Origin: Frigidibacter sp. SD6-1 | Lineage (GTDB): Bacteria > Pseudomonadota > Alphaproteobacteria > Rhodobacterales > Rhodobacteraceae | NCBI RefSeq assembly: GCF_030143255.1 | Contig: NZ_JARJNR010000017.1 | Location: 1 to 38,284 of the forward strand | DNA length: 38,284 nucleotides | Reading direction: 5' to 3' | Shown here: positions 24,763-33,001 of the stretch, one piece after another | Numbering within the stretch: the first letter of the stretch is position 1 | Layout of the letters: each line of letters begins with the position of its first letter | Position numbers and translations under genes: made by a program | The notes under the pieces: model-generated | Seen by the model: only the letters and a program-made list of their open reading frames with translations | What the model was told of the DNA's origin: nothing | The model's database searches: none

Positions 24763-24830
24763 GATGGTCGCCCTTTTAAGTTGGTTTGGCGACCATAGTC
24801 CGGAGGCTCCCGTCATTCTTTCCCGATTGG

Positions 24831-24860
24831 CCAGATTATTTGCCTGATCCTCCAGATCAG
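24831..24860. promoter_or_regulatory. Candidate AraC binding region between divergent genes
   Basis: CCAGAT occurs at 24831-24836 and 24852-24857, exactly 21 bases apart (two helical turns), the spacing expected for AraC-type direct repeats. CTGATC and GATCAG (24844-24860) also form a dyad over the second copy. The element sits in the 156-base gap between the SDR and AraC genes. Confidence 0.5.
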
Positions 24861-24918
24861 CGAATTTCTAGTTCGCGGCAGGGGCGGCTGTGCTAGTCAG
24901 GTTGCAGGAGAGACCCGC

Positions 24919-25800
24919 ATGATCCTGCTGCACCACATCACCACGCTGATGGACCGTCACGCGCCCGCGCAGACCGCTTTGGCACATTCGCCAAGCGGGA
25001 TGCATTTCCTGCGCCGCAGTGCCCCAACCGGGCAGGATGCCAATGTCTACCGCCCGCTTCTGTGTCTGGTACTTCAGGGCGCCAAGGAGGTCGCCACCAG
25101 CAGCCGGATCCTGCGCGTGGGCCCGGGGCAATCGCTGGTGGTCAGCCACGCCCTGCCGGTGGTCTCGCGCATCACCGAAGCCACGATCGACGCGCCCTAT
25201 GTGGCGCTGGTCTTTCCCATCGACCTCGATCTTTTGCGCGGGCTTACGCCTGACGTGTCCCCGCGCATTGGGCAGGGGGTGCGCGATCCGTTTGCGATCT
25301 CGCTCTGCCCCCGCGATCCGGCGATGGAGGATGCCTTGCTGCGCTATCTGCACCAATGCGAAAGCCCCGAGACCCACCGCCTGCTGGCTCCGATCACCGC
25401 CCAAGAGATCCACGCGCGTCTCCTGTTGGGTCCCCATGCCGAACCGCTTCAGCGGTTGCTATGGCACGAAACGACTGCCAGCCGCATCTTTGCGGCCACG
25501 CGCGCGATTCAGTCCGATCTGGCAAAGCCGCTCGCCGTGGGTGACCTTGCCCAGCAGGTCGGGATGAGCACTTCGGCCTTTTTCGAGCATTTCAAGGCCG
25601 TCACCGGCACATCGCCCCTGCAATACCAGAAGGACCTACGTCTTTTGCGCGCACGCGAAAGCTTGCGACAGACGAATGCCAAGGTCTCGGACATCGCCTT
25701 TACAGTCGGCTACGAAAGCTCGGCCCAGTTTTCACGCGAATATGCCCGCAAGTTCGGCGTGCCGCCCCGACAGGACCGCGTGCTTCACGCGGCGGAATAG
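24919..25800 (+). CDS. AraC-family transcriptional regulator
   Basis: The 293-residue regulator has an AraC_N-type N-terminal domain (RPLLCLVLQGAKEVATSSRI and VVSRITEATIDAPYVAL). A C-terminal pair of HTH motifs follows: AVGDLAQQVGMSTSAFFEHF (about 208-227), then VSDIAFTVGYESSAQFSREY (about 254-273). Length and motif order are normal. It is divergent from the two SDR genes and is probably their activator, perhaps responding to the SDR substrate. 25801-25942 holds only a weak dyad (CAAGCC/GGCTTG, 25815-25828). Confidence 0.93.
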   Translation: MILLHHITTLMDRHAPAQTALAHSPSGMHFLRRSAPTGQDANVYRPLLCLVLQGAKEVATSSRILRVGPGQSLVVSHALPVVSRITEATIDAPYVALVFPIDLDLLRGLTPDVSPRIGQGVRDPFAISLCPRDPAMEDALLRYLHQCESPETHRLLAPITAQEIHARLLLGPHAEPLQRLLWHETTASRIFAATRAIQSDLAKPLAVGDLAQQVGMSTSAFFEHFKAVTGTSPLQYQKDLRLLRARESLRQTNAKVSDIAFTVGYESSAQFSREYARKFGVPPRQDRVLHAAE

Positions 25801-25942
25801 GAACTTGAAACCGTCAAGCCTCGGCTTGCCGCTCGCCACATCCGACATTGGCCTCAACTGCTCGTCTCGCGGATCAGGCTTCGCGCTCCATCCGAATGCG
25901 GTTGCGCTGATTTCGCGTAGACCCTCGGGCTTGCTGACGCCA

Positions 25943-26512
25943 TCAAAGCAAATCAGCAAATTGCTCCAAATCGGCAACCGTGGCGACCAGCCCTTGCTGC
26001 GTCAGGATCGACAGATACTCTGCAACGCTCTTGGGCGGGTTCTTGAGGCGCGCGCGAACTTTGCGCAGCGCTGAGCAGACCAAACCTGGCGCGAGAGACA
26101 GCTGGTTCCGGAAAAAGTCATCGGGATGCTGGGTCTCGATGCCAAAGGGCGCAAGTGCCTCCGGCGGGAAGTCTTTCAAATTCTGGGTTACGATGGCGTC
26201 GCACCGTCCAACGATTGCGGCCGCCAGAACGTGCCGATCATCTGCGTCCGGTAACGTAAGGGCCGGCACCAAGGCCTCGTAGCCGGTTACCAGGCAGTCG
26301 CGTGTCGCCCTGTCCATCAAGTCGCGGGTTCGCTCCAGCGCCGCCCGCTCCCGATAAGGTTCATTGCGCAGAAGTGCGTCGATCCATTCCCGATGGATGT
26401 CAGCCGTCCACTTCGCCTTGAAAAGATCCGTGACCGCCAATTGCATCAGCGCGTCCCGCATGGGCGCAGGGTAGAGAACATTAGCGTCGAACAGCACCGT
26501 GTACTGGCTCAT
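25943..26512 (-). CDS. PIN-domain protein, likely toxin of a toxin-antitoxin pair
   Basis: The 189-residue protein starts with a PIN-type strand, YTVLFDANVLYP (Asp9), and has PDADDRHVLAAAIVGRCDAI (acidic centre) and TQNLKDFP, as in VapC-like RNases. The chain is longer than most VapC toxins (about 130-150 residues), with an extra C-terminal helical part. It begins inside the stop codon of the upstream HTH gene (26509-26512 overlap), the usual toxin-antitoxin arrangement. Mg-dependent RNA cleavage, controlled by the upstream partner, is the likely role. Confidence 0.82.
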   Translation of the reverse strand: MSQYTVLFDANVLYPAPMRDALMQLAVTDLFKAKWTADIHREWIDALLRNEPYRERAALERTRDLMDRATRDCLVTGYEALVPALTLPDADDRHVLAAAIVGRCDAIVTQNLKDFPPEALAPFGIETQHPDDFFRNQLSLAPGLVCSALRKVRARLKNPPKSVAEYLSILTQQGLVATVADLEQFADLL

Positions 26513-26973
26513 TTCGAGCCATAGCCCATATCCTGGTCCTGTGCGTCGGCGGCCAGTTGATCAAGGACGGCTTCGCGCTCGTTGTCGATGGCTGCCTTGT
26601 ACGACATGACGTCTTCCATGCGGACGCGGCGATGCTTGCCGACCTTCCGATACGGGATACTGCCATCCTCGAGCAGTTTGATCAGGAACGGCCGCGAGAC
26701 ATTCAACACCTCTGCCGCCTGGACAGTCGAGAGTTCGGCGTTCTCAGGAATGATGGTAACACCGCGACCGGCTGCCATCGCCTCGAGGACCTCCATGAGT
26801 AGCGCAACAGCGCCCGCAGGAAGTTCGATCAGTTCCATCTGTTCCGCGTCTGTAACGCGAAGCTTCAAGGGTCCTCGGGTCGCCGCAAAGCGCGACAGGG
26901 CCTGTCCGGAGACGCGCGCGATTGCCGCGTCCTGCGGAGTCGGTGGAAGATGCCGGTGTGCCAACATGTTCAT
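26509..26973 (-). CDS. Excisionase-like HTH protein, likely antitoxin
   Basis: The 154-residue protein has a C-terminal excisionase/MerR-like helix-turn-helix: STVQAAEVLNVSRPFLIKLL, then the wing IPYRKVGKHRRVRMEDVM (about 81-121). The N-terminal half is mixed helical. It overlaps the PIN-domain gene by four bases. Such HTH proteins paired with PIN domains act as antitoxins and repress their own operon. The start at 26973 follows GGAG; MLAH two codons downstream is also possible. Direct repeats TAAGTGCA upstream fit autoregulation. Loss of plasmid would release the toxin, so a stability role is plausible. Confidence 0.8.
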   Translation of the reverse strand: MNMLAHRHLPPTPQDAAIARVSGQALSRFAATRGPLKLRVTDAEQMELIELPAGAVALLMEVLEAMAAGRGVTIIPENAELSTVQAAEVLNVSRPFLIKLLEDGSIPYRKVGKHRRVRMEDVMSYKAAIDNEREAVLDQLAADAQDQDMGYGSK

Positions 26974-27018
26974 GGTGGTCTCCTCTCCGTTTTGTACAGT
27001 CTACCACCATATATGAAA

Positions 27019-27044
27019 TAAGTGCAACAAATGCATTAAGTGCA
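27019..27044. promoter_or_regulatory. Direct repeats upstream of the toxin-antitoxin operon
   Basis: TAAGTGCA occurs at 27019-27026 and 27037-27044, 18 bases apart, with ATGCAT between. On the minus strand they read TGCACTTA and lie just before the promoter region of the antitoxin gene, so they are candidate operator sites for it. No gene lies in 26974-27133. Confidence 0.5.
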
Positions 27045-27133
27045 CAGAACTTCTCAGGATGCTCTGCTGCGTGAGGACTTTTGCGCCCTTGCGCCTGTGC
27101 CACCAACGTGATCAGCGAAGTCTGAAGCGGTCT

Positions 27134-28201
27134 TCAGTTCGTAGTCCGCCACATCCGATAGCGTCCTTGCCCGGTCACCTCACGGATCAGACCACGCGCT
27201 TCCATCCAGACGAGGTTGCGCTGGACAGCGGCGCGACTGGCGCCGGTCAGAGCTTCGGCCATCGGGGCCGATACAAGGGGCCATTCGGTCAACACGGCGC
27301 GCAAGGCACGCGGGGTCTTGCCCGAAAGTGAGGTCATCTCGGCTTCCGCCCGCACTGACCATGCCTCGATATCGTCGAGGTGCCGCATCGCGGTCAGACA
27401 CGCCGTCTCCATTCCGTCAAGCCAGCGGGCTAGACGTTCAGCGGGTGGACCACCGACGCGCAGCCCCCTTGCCCCGCCCATGGTCAGAGGTGCGAAGACT
27501 GCGCCCTTGCCCTCGCTGGCCGCGATCCGCGCGGCCGTGACGGCCGCCTCCATCCGGTCACCCTGCTGCCCGAGGCCCGCGAGGCTCCAGAGGTGAAAGC
27601 CCAAGCAAGCACGGGTTATGGGGTGCAGCTCGGCAGCTTGCGCCATTAGGACCAGCCAACCGCCCGCGCGATCCGCGAAAGGTTCGGCCTCGTCATCCAG
27701 ATTCTCGGGGTCGCGGCGGTCAAGGAAGGCGGACAGGTCCACCTCCGGTCCCGGCCCACCGGATAGCCGCCGCACCGCCCAACCGACCCGCGCGAGCGCG
27801 GCAGTGTCGTCCTGTACCCCTGATAGGCGCATGGAGATCCAGAGCGCCAGTCGATCCGGGCCGATGCGGTCACCCGCGAACCAGCTAAGGTCAGCGGCCT
27901 CAATCAGGGCAAGCCTGTGCCGCCATCCTTCCGGGCCGCGTTTCAGACGGTCGTCAAACGCACCGACGCGGCTGGCCACACGAGCAAGACGCGCGGCATG
28001 GCCTGCCTCTGCTTTCCGCCAATCCTCGAGGACTTCGGCTTCACACGGTTCGGCACGTGGTCCGGGCGGCAGATAATCCGGTTCCTCCTCCATCGGGCTC
28101 GGCAGGAACCACAGATCGTCCTCAGACGCCTGTTCCACCTCCTCACCGTCGAGGATGAGAAAATCATATTCATCATGCAAGACAGGCGTTTGAGGCTTCA
28201 T
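27134..28201 (-). CDS. RHE_PE00001-type protein with C-terminal HTH
   Basis: The 355-residue protein has an acidic N-terminus (ILDGEEVEQASEDDLWFLPS) and a central helical part. A C-terminal HTH reads APMAEALTGASRAAVQRNLV, then WMEARGLIREVTGQGRYRMW (about 311-351). This pattern is typical of the RHE_PE00001 (DUF1612/HTH_13) family of alphaproteobacterial plasmids, where it is found near repABC. Its exact function is unknown; a DNA-binding or plasmid-maintenance role is likely. The start at 28201 is chosen because the usual acidic N-terminus is complete. Confidence 0.8.
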   Translation of the reverse strand: MKPQTPVLHDEYDFLILDGEEVEQASEDDLWFLPSPMEEEPDYLPPGPRAEPCEAEVLEDWRKAEAGHAARLARVASRVGAFDDRLKRGPEGWRHRLALIEAADLSWFAGDRIGPDRLALWISMRLSGVQDDTAALARVGWAVRRLSGGPGPEVDLSAFLDRRDPENLDDEAEPFADRAGGWLVLMAQAAELHPITRACLGFHLWSLAGLGQQGDRMEAAVTAARIAASEGKGAVFAPLTMGGARGLRVGGPPAERLARWLDGMETACLTAMRHLDDIEAWSVRAEAEMTSLSGKTPRALRAVLTEWPLVSAPMAEALTGASRAAVQRNLVWMEARGLIREVTGQGRYRMWRTTN

Positions 28202-28371
28202 ATGTGCAAAATAACTTATTTTTGCACTTTACCCAAGGGTTTCGTCAGAGTGCCTTCACGTACTTAATATAGCACGCGCAAGCGAGGCCCGGCGAGGGCT
28301 CTCTGATCTCGCTGACCGTACCGAAACCAAGGGCTTTCTGTTGAGCAGGGCCACAGAATGCGTCCTTGCAT

Positions 28372-28418
28372 CCGTTTACAAACGGTCGTTTATTAGTAGT
28401 ATATGAAATTGCAAACGG
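28372..28418. promoter_or_regulatory. res-like site upstream of the recombinase
   Basis: CCGTTT-AC-AAACGG (28372-28385) is a near-continuous palindrome. CGTTT (28387-28391) and AAACG (28413-28417) form a second, 31-base inverted pair. The 47-base cluster ends ten bases before the recombinase start. Serine resolvases commonly bind such multi-repeat res sites next to their gene. Otherwise 28202-28371 shows no gene. Confidence 0.6.
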
Positions 28419-28427
28419 CCTGTTTTG

Positions 28428-29312
28428 ATGCCCCTGATCGGCTATGCGCGCGTCTCGACCGAGGATCAGACCCCCCTGCCCCAGTCGCAGGCCCTGAAAT
28501 CCGCGGGCTGCGCAGAGATCCATGAAGAGCAAGCATCGGGAGGGAACCGCGCGCGGCCCGTGCTGGCCCGCGTGCTCGAGCGGATTAGCAAGGGCGACAC
28601 GCTGGTTGTCGTGCGCATCGACCGTCTGGCGCGGTCGCTGTCGCACCTCCTCGAGGTGATCGAACGGCTGGAAGCCAGAGGCGCCTTCTTCCGATCGCTC
28701 ATGGACCCGATCGACACGTCCTCGCCGCAGGGCAAGTTCACCCTGCAGGTTCTGGGTGCTGCGGCCGAGTTCGAGCGGGCCCTGATCCGCGAACGCACCA
28801 AAGCCGGGCTAGCCAGTGCAAAGACTAAAGGCCGGGTTGGCGGCAATCCGGGCCTGCGCGCGCGGGATCCGGCGGCGCTGCGCAAGGTGAGGCTGGCCCG
28901 GCAGGACGGCTACATGGAGCGGCTGAATGAGACGGCGCAGGACTGGGTTCCCCATGTCCGTCGCCTGCGCCCCAACTTGGCCTGGGAAGACGTGGTGCGC
29001 ATCGTCAACGGCCCCCTGCCCCGCGAGCGCCAATGGACGCAAAGCCGGCTTTTGCGCGCCGTTAGCGCCTACGTCCGCGACGGCTTTCTGCCCGAGAGTG
29101 TGCTCGCCCGCGCCGACCGCCGCGAGACCGACGACCGCCTGCCCGCCATCGTCGCCGCCATCAAGGGCGCGGACCCCGACATCACGCTTCAGGCGATCTG
29201 CTCCCGGCTGGAGGCGATGCGCGAGCGCACGCCCCGCGGGCGGACAAGCTGGCAGCCGTCATCCGTGAAGATGCTGCTAGAGCGTGCCGAGAGGCTGGGG
29301 CTGCTAGAGTGA
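28428..29312 (+). CDS. Serine recombinase (resolvase family)
   Basis: The roughly 294-residue protein has the catalytic domain of serine recombinases: IGYARVSTEDQ with nucleophile Ser10, VVRIDRLARSLSHLLEVIE and FTLQVLGAAAEFERALIRER. This is followed by a longer than usual C-terminal part with two more HTH-like segments, instead of the short resolvase tail. It should cut and rejoin DNA at a specific site, for example to resolve plasmid dimers or to invert a segment. The ATG at 28428 is preferred over the TTG one codon before it. The adjacent palindromic repeats are its probable target. Confidence 0.9.
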   Translation: MPLIGYARVSTEDQTPLPQSQALKSAGCAEIHEEQASGGNRARPVLARVLERISKGDTLVVVRIDRLARSLSHLLEVIERLEARGAFFRSLMDPIDTSSPQGKFTLQVLGAAAEFERALIRERTKAGLASAKTKGRVGGNPGLRARDPAALRKVRLARQDGYMERLNETAQDWVPHVRRLRPNLAWEDVVRIVNGPLPRERQWTQSRLLRAVSAYVRDGFLPESVLARADRRETDDRLPAIVAAIKGADPDITLQAICSRLEAMRERTPRGRTSWQPSSVKMLLERAERLGLLE

Positions 29313-29569
29313 AGTCGCGGGAATCGGTCGCACGATTCTGAAGATCTGCGTTACGTAGGCGTCGACAATACATGTTGTGGCCACGACATCGCGGGCTACG
29401 AACTGTTGAAGTGCTCTACGAACAAGGTTGCCCAAGACGCTGATACTTCAAGGTTTTTTCTCGTCAGAAATTCGCCGTCTCAACGCCCCTAGGCCGCTCA
29501 ACGGTTTGGACTGGATTTACTCACCAAAACTGTTAAGGTCTACAAAACAATAAAGACTTGAGGGCAGTG
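29313..29569. other. Intergenic region upstream of repA
   Basis: No gene is seen. CTACGAAC occurs twice in direct orientation (29396-29403 and 29416-29423), 20 bases apart. This is where the promoter and autoregulatory operators of repABC usually lie, so these repeats may be bound by RepA or RepB. Confidence 0.35.
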
Positions 29570-30751
29570 ATGAGCGGGATACGGGCCTCCCAAAGATTCG
29601 ATGTAATGTCCAAGCGGCTCGGTAGCCGGTTGCGTGAACATGCGCAGGAGACGTTCCCACCGGATGCCCAGAAGGGTCTCCGTCGCTTCGCGATGCGGGA
29701 AGCAGCCGATCTGCTTCGGATCAACCAGAACACCTTCCGCCATCATGTGTCAAATCTCGAAGGTTTTCCGGAAGGCCTGCTCGAGGGTGGCAACCGCCGC
29801 AGCTTCTCTGCCGAGGACATGGTCGAAGCCCAACGCGTCCTTCTTGAGACGGGTAGGATCAAGCCCGATGAGCACCCTCACAGAAGAGCCGGCGAACCGT
29901 GCCAGGTCGTGACGATCTTCAACCTGAAGGGCGGCAGCGCGAAAACATCGACCGTTGCTCATGTTGGTCAGCTTCTGGGCCTGCGCGGCTATCGGGTCCT
30001 GCTTATCGACCTCGACAGCCAGGCAAGTCTGACAAACCTGTTCGGGGTTACCCCTGAACTCGATCCGGACATGCCGACCTCCTACGATCTGATCCGATCC
30101 GAGGGGCCCCTGCCCGCCTCAGATATCATTCGAAAAACGAACTTCCCGACAGTGGATCTGATTCCGGCATCCATGGACATCATGGAGTACGAGTTTGAGG
30201 TCGCTTTGAGCTTCAGACACGGTGCCACCACGTTCCACAGTCGGATCCGTGAAGCGCTTGAGCCTGTCTTGAACCGATATGATGTGGTGATCTTCGACAC
30301 GCCGCCGCAGCTGAACTTCTCGGTGATCTCCGCCCTCTTTGCTTCCACTGGGGTCCTGATCCCGCTCAACGCATCCATGCTTGACGTCATGTCTCTGGCA
30401 AGCTTTCTCGGCATGGCGAGCAACCTGATGGGCGTCGTCGAGGCGCATGCTCCCGAGCACGGCCTGAACTTCGTGCGGGTGCTGATCACCCGCTACGAGA
30501 ACACCGACGGTCCACAGGTCCAGATCTCGTCTCTGCTTCGGACGGTCCTTGGCGATGCGGTCCTCCCTGCCGAGTTCCTGAAGTCGACAGCGGTAGGTGA
30601 TGCCGCAAACACCCAGCAGAGCATCTTTGAGGTCGAACCTCGCGACGTGAACCGCAGAACCTACGAGCGTGCGATCGAGTCCGTTTCGCGCGTGACCGAC
30701 GAAGTCGAACGCGAAATCCTCAAGGCGTGGGGGCGTAGCCATGGCGCGTAA
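29570..30751 (+). CDS. repA: RepA, ParA-type partition ATPase of repABC
   Basis: The 393-residue ATPase has an N-terminal HTH region (FAMREAADLLRINQNTFRHH) and a deviant Walker A of ParA type (FNLKGGSAKTS, about residues 117-127). LLIDLDSQASLTN and VVIFDTPPQLNF follow. It moves plasmid copies apart by acting with RepB on parS and represses its own operon. The ATG at 29570 follows GAGGG; a TTG four codons upstream is less likely. Its end overlaps repB by 11 bases. Confidence 0.96.
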   Translation: MSGIRASQRFDVMSKRLGSRLREHAQETFPPDAQKGLRRFAMREAADLLRINQNTFRHHVSNLEGFPEGLLEGGNRRSFSAEDMVEAQRVLLETGRIKPDEHPHRRAGEPCQVVTIFNLKGGSAKTSTVAHVGQLLGLRGYRVLLIDLDSQASLTNLFGVTPELDPDMPTSYDLIRSEGPLPASDIIRKTNFPTVDLIPASMDIMEYEFEVALSFRHGATTFHSRIREALEPVLNRYDVVIFDTPPQLNFSVISALFASTGVLIPLNASMLDVMSLASFLGMASNLMGVVEAHAPEHGLNFVRVLITRYENTDGPQVQISSLLRTVLGDAVLPAEFLKSTAVGDAANTQQSIFEVEPRDVNRRTYERAIESVSRVTDEVEREILKAWGRSHGA

Positions 30752-31670
30752 GGTCTTCGGGGACTCACTCAAGAACGCGATGGGCAATACCGCAACGCCG
30801 GACGAAGGTGCGGATCTCGATCTGAAGCGCACGAGCCCGACAGTCGCTCGTGCGCAGGCATCTGTGCTCGAAGAAGACAAACACGCCACGCGCCTGATTG
30901 ACCCGAGCACCGTGCGGATGTCCGCGGTCATGGACCGTATCGATCCGAGCGATGGCCTAGAAGAACTTGTCTCCTCAATCCGGGAACATGGGCAAAAGGT
31001 TCCCATTCTTGTCCGCCGAACCCAGGACGGAGCACTTGAGATCGTCTATGGGCGCCGCCGTCTTCTCGCCTGTCGTGAGCTTGGTCAGAAGGTGCGTGCG
31101 ACGGTCATGGAGATGACCGAAGAGGAAGCTCTGATCGCTCAAGGCGTGGAAAACAATGCCCGCCAAGACCCCTCGTTTATCGAGAGGGCCCTGTTCGTCG
31201 CTGGGATCATTCGGGAACTTGGTAAAACTGACGAGACACGCAAGAACGCACAGACCATCGCCTATCGGGCACTTCAGATCGACGAGTCGCTCGTCTCGCG
31301 GATGAACCGTATCGCAACCGGCATTCCGATGGAGCTGATCCAAGCTATCGGACCTGCACACGGCGTTGGTCGGCGAGTCTGGGAGAAGCTTTTCAGGCTG
31401 TGCGAGAAGGACGTCGCGAGAGCCAGAGAAGTTGCTCGTGAAATCCCCCGCAACTTGCCAGGCCCAGACCGACTTGACGCAGCGGTTACGCTGCTTACGG
31501 CCACCAAGGCAACTACACCCAAGGTTGAGCAAGGTGAGCGCGTGAAGATCGGCCGCAAAGGCAATCGCATCACCATCGATGTGGACCCTGACCTTGCCCC
31601 GCGCGTTGAAGACGCCATCCGGAAGCTGATCAGCGAGCTTCTTGACCGCGGTCAAGATGGCCCAGAGTGA
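30741..31670 (+). CDS. repB: RepB, ParB-type partition protein of repABC
   Basis: The 309-residue protein has the ParB nuclease-like domain (GLEELVSSIREHGQKVPILV, then VYGRRRLLACRELGQKVRA) and the HTH/linker region (IAQGVENNARQDPSFIERA, YRALQIDESLVSRMNRIA). It binds the parS palindromes and stimulates RepA. A parS copy (31641-31656) lies inside its own 3' end and encodes LLDRGQ. The start overlaps repA by 11 bases. The length is normal for RepB. Confidence 0.96.
   Translation: MARKVFGDSLKNAMGNTATPDEGADLDLKRTSPTVARAQASVLEEDKHATRLIDPSTVRMSAVMDRIDPSDGLEELVSSIREHGQKVPILVRRTQDGALEIVYGRRRLLACRELGQKVRATVMEMTEEEALIAQGVENNARQDPSFIERALFVAGIIRELGKTDETRKNAQTIAYRALQIDESLVSRMNRIATGIPMELIQAIGPAHGVGRRVWEKLFRLCEKDVARAREVAREIPRNLPGPDRLDAAVTLLTATKATTPKVEQGERVKIGRKGNRITIDVDPDLAPRVEDAIRKLISELLDRGQDGPE
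31641..31656. repeat. parS-like palindrome 1 (within the repB 3' end)
   Basis: CTTGACCGCGGTCAAG is a perfect 16-base palindrome and the first of three identical copies flanking the repB-repC junction and the end of repC. RepABC plasmids carry such palindromes as RepB-binding centromere sites. Confidence 0.88.
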
Positions 31671-31678
31671 CGACCCCG

Positions 31679-31700
31679 TGTCTTGACCGCGGTCAAGACA
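31679..31700. repeat. parS-like palindrome 2 (repB-repC intergenic)
   Basis: This copy contains the same 16-base core (31682-31697) and extends to a 22-base perfect palindrome beginning TGTCTTGACC. It is 41 bases from copy 1. Confidence 0.9.
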
Positions 31701-31737
31701 TCAAGAGCAACGAGCAGAAACGAAAGGAGGACCGGCT

Positions 31738-31794
31738 AGAAAAGGAAAGACCCCCCGAAAGCGGTGCTTCCGAAGGGCCTCAATCAGTCTCGAC
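31738..31794 (-). ncRNA. Counter-transcribed RNA (incompatibility RNA) of repABC
   Basis: On the minus strand a hairpin with 5' arm CCCTTCGGAAGC and 3' arm GCTTTCGGGGGG (12 pairs counting G-U, loop ACC) is followed by TCTTTCCTTTTCT, a clear intrinsic terminator. A good sigma-70-like promoter lies upstream (see 31801-31829). The resulting RNA is about 57 bases and is antisense to the repC leader. Its position between repB and repC is where repABC plasmids encode the RNA that limits RepC synthesis and determines incompatibility. Confidence 0.85.
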
Positions 31795-31800
31795 ACCTGA

Positions 31801-31829
31801 TTGATACCCTCAAAACGAATCGAGTTCAA
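31801..31829 (-). promoter_or_regulatory. Promoter of the antisense RNA
   Basis: On the minus strand TTGAAC (31829-31824) is separated by exactly 17 bases from TATCAA (31806-31801). A start point near 31794 would place the terminator about 57 bases downstream. Confidence 0.8.
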
Positions 31830-31872
31830 CACCGCTCGCGGTGACCGGGGAAGCTTTTTCTTCCGAAACACC

Positions 31873-32985
31873 ATGAGACATGTAACCCAAACACGAACCG
31901 CCATGGCGGAACCGAGAGCTATTGCCTGCCCTACTATCTACGAACTTCTGGGACCGGTACGCGCCCTGCGGAAAGAACTTGGCCTGACGAGCAACGACAT
32001 CACAGTCTTGACGGCCCTGATCAGCTTTCTTCCCCGTGATCGACAAACCACAAATGGTGAGACCCCACCCAAACTTACCGTTGTGTTCCCCTCCAACGCC
32101 TCCTTGTCTGAGCGCGCAAACGGCGTCGATGAGAGGACCCTTCGTCGCTGCTTGGGCCGTCTTGACGCAGCCGGCCTCATCGACCGGAAGAACTCGGCAA
32201 ACGGCAAACGCTTCCCCCTGAGGTATGGCGGCATCATCCGGGACGCGTTTGGGATCGACTTGAACCCACTGATACAGAACCACGACGCACTGGCGGCCGA
32301 AGCGTTGAAGGTTGCGGAGAAGCGTGAACGCCTTCGCTCCCTCAGGGCAGAAGCACTAGCACTGCGCGCATCCCTCCTTCAGGACCAGCGCCTCGACGAA
32401 GCGCGATTGTCCTCACTCGGAACGATCAGGAACATCCTTCGACGAGCAACCCTCACGGTTGATGCAATCTTGCAGATCATCGCTGATCTCCGCGAACTCG
32501 GAGCCAAGGCCGCGCAGAGCTACGGAGAGTGCGAGAGTTCAAGCGTGCCCATAGACGAAGTCCCTGCACACGACCAAGCCCACAGCGATGCTAGCATGCG
32601 CGAAATGTCCGCCAGAAACGGACAAAATGACCGGCAGATAGAGTCCATAAAAAAAGAATCTATTAAGAAAGACGAGCAGGCAAAGCAGACCGGCGCTGAC
32701 CAAAACAGTGCGGGGCCTTCCATGAACCGAGACCCTGCAAAAATGTCATGGACAGACTTCACACATGTCTCTGACTTCTTTCCAGACCCACCTCGAACAG
32801 GAGAAGCCCTCAACCGTGTTCTCTTCGACATCGGGCGATTGCTTAGAATACGCCAGGAAAAGCTGATGCGTGGCCTCCAGAAAACCGGCGCTGGACGGCT
32901 TCTAGTGATCTTAGATTACCTGTTGGGAAAAGGAGAAACGATCAGGCAGCCCGAGGCATACTTTGAAACGATCCTGGGCGCATAG
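31873..32985 (+). CDS. repC: RepC, replication initiator of repABC
   Basis: The roughly 370-residue initiator has the RepC features: a helix pair with LLGPVRALRKELGLTSNDIT and VLTALISFLPRDRQ, and an HTH with VDERTLRRCLGRLDAAGLID. A long charged linker follows, then the C-terminal RIRQEKLMRGLQKTGAGRLL and LDYLLGKGETIRQPEAYFET. The vegetative origin usually lies inside repC, around its lower-GC central part (here about 32640-32740, with AAAAAAGAATCTATTAAGAA). The start is uncertain: the frame is open from a TTG at 31801, but that lies in the antisense-RNA promoter. ATG 31873 or 31903 is more plausible, neither with a strong ribosome-binding site. Confidence 0.93.
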   Translation: MRHVTQTRTAMAEPRAIACPTIYELLGPVRALRKELGLTSNDITVLTALISFLPRDRQTTNGETPPKLTVVFPSNASLSERANGVDERTLRRCLGRLDAAGLIDRKNSANGKRFPLRYGGIIRDAFGIDLNPLIQNHDALAAEALKVAEKRERLRSLRAEALALRASLLQDQRLDEARLSSLGTIRNILRRATLTVDAILQIIADLRELGAKAAQSYGECESSSVPIDEVPAHDQAHSDASMREMSARNGQNDRQIESIKKESIKKDEQAKQTGADQNSAGPSMNRDPAKMSWTDFTHVSDFFPDPPRTGEALNRVLFDIGRLLRIRQEKLMRGLQKTGAGRLLVILDYLLGKGETIRQPEAYFETILGA

Positions 32986-33001
32986 AACAAGCAGCTTGGA
33001 C

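Noticed and set aside
25815-25828. CAAGCC/GGCTTG dyad after the AraC gene as an intrinsic terminator
   Set aside because: The loop is only two bases and no T-run follows on either strand.
31801-31872. TTG at 31801 as the repC start
   Set aside because: It coincides with the -10 box of the antisense RNA and lacks a ribosome-binding site, so a downstream ATG is preferred.
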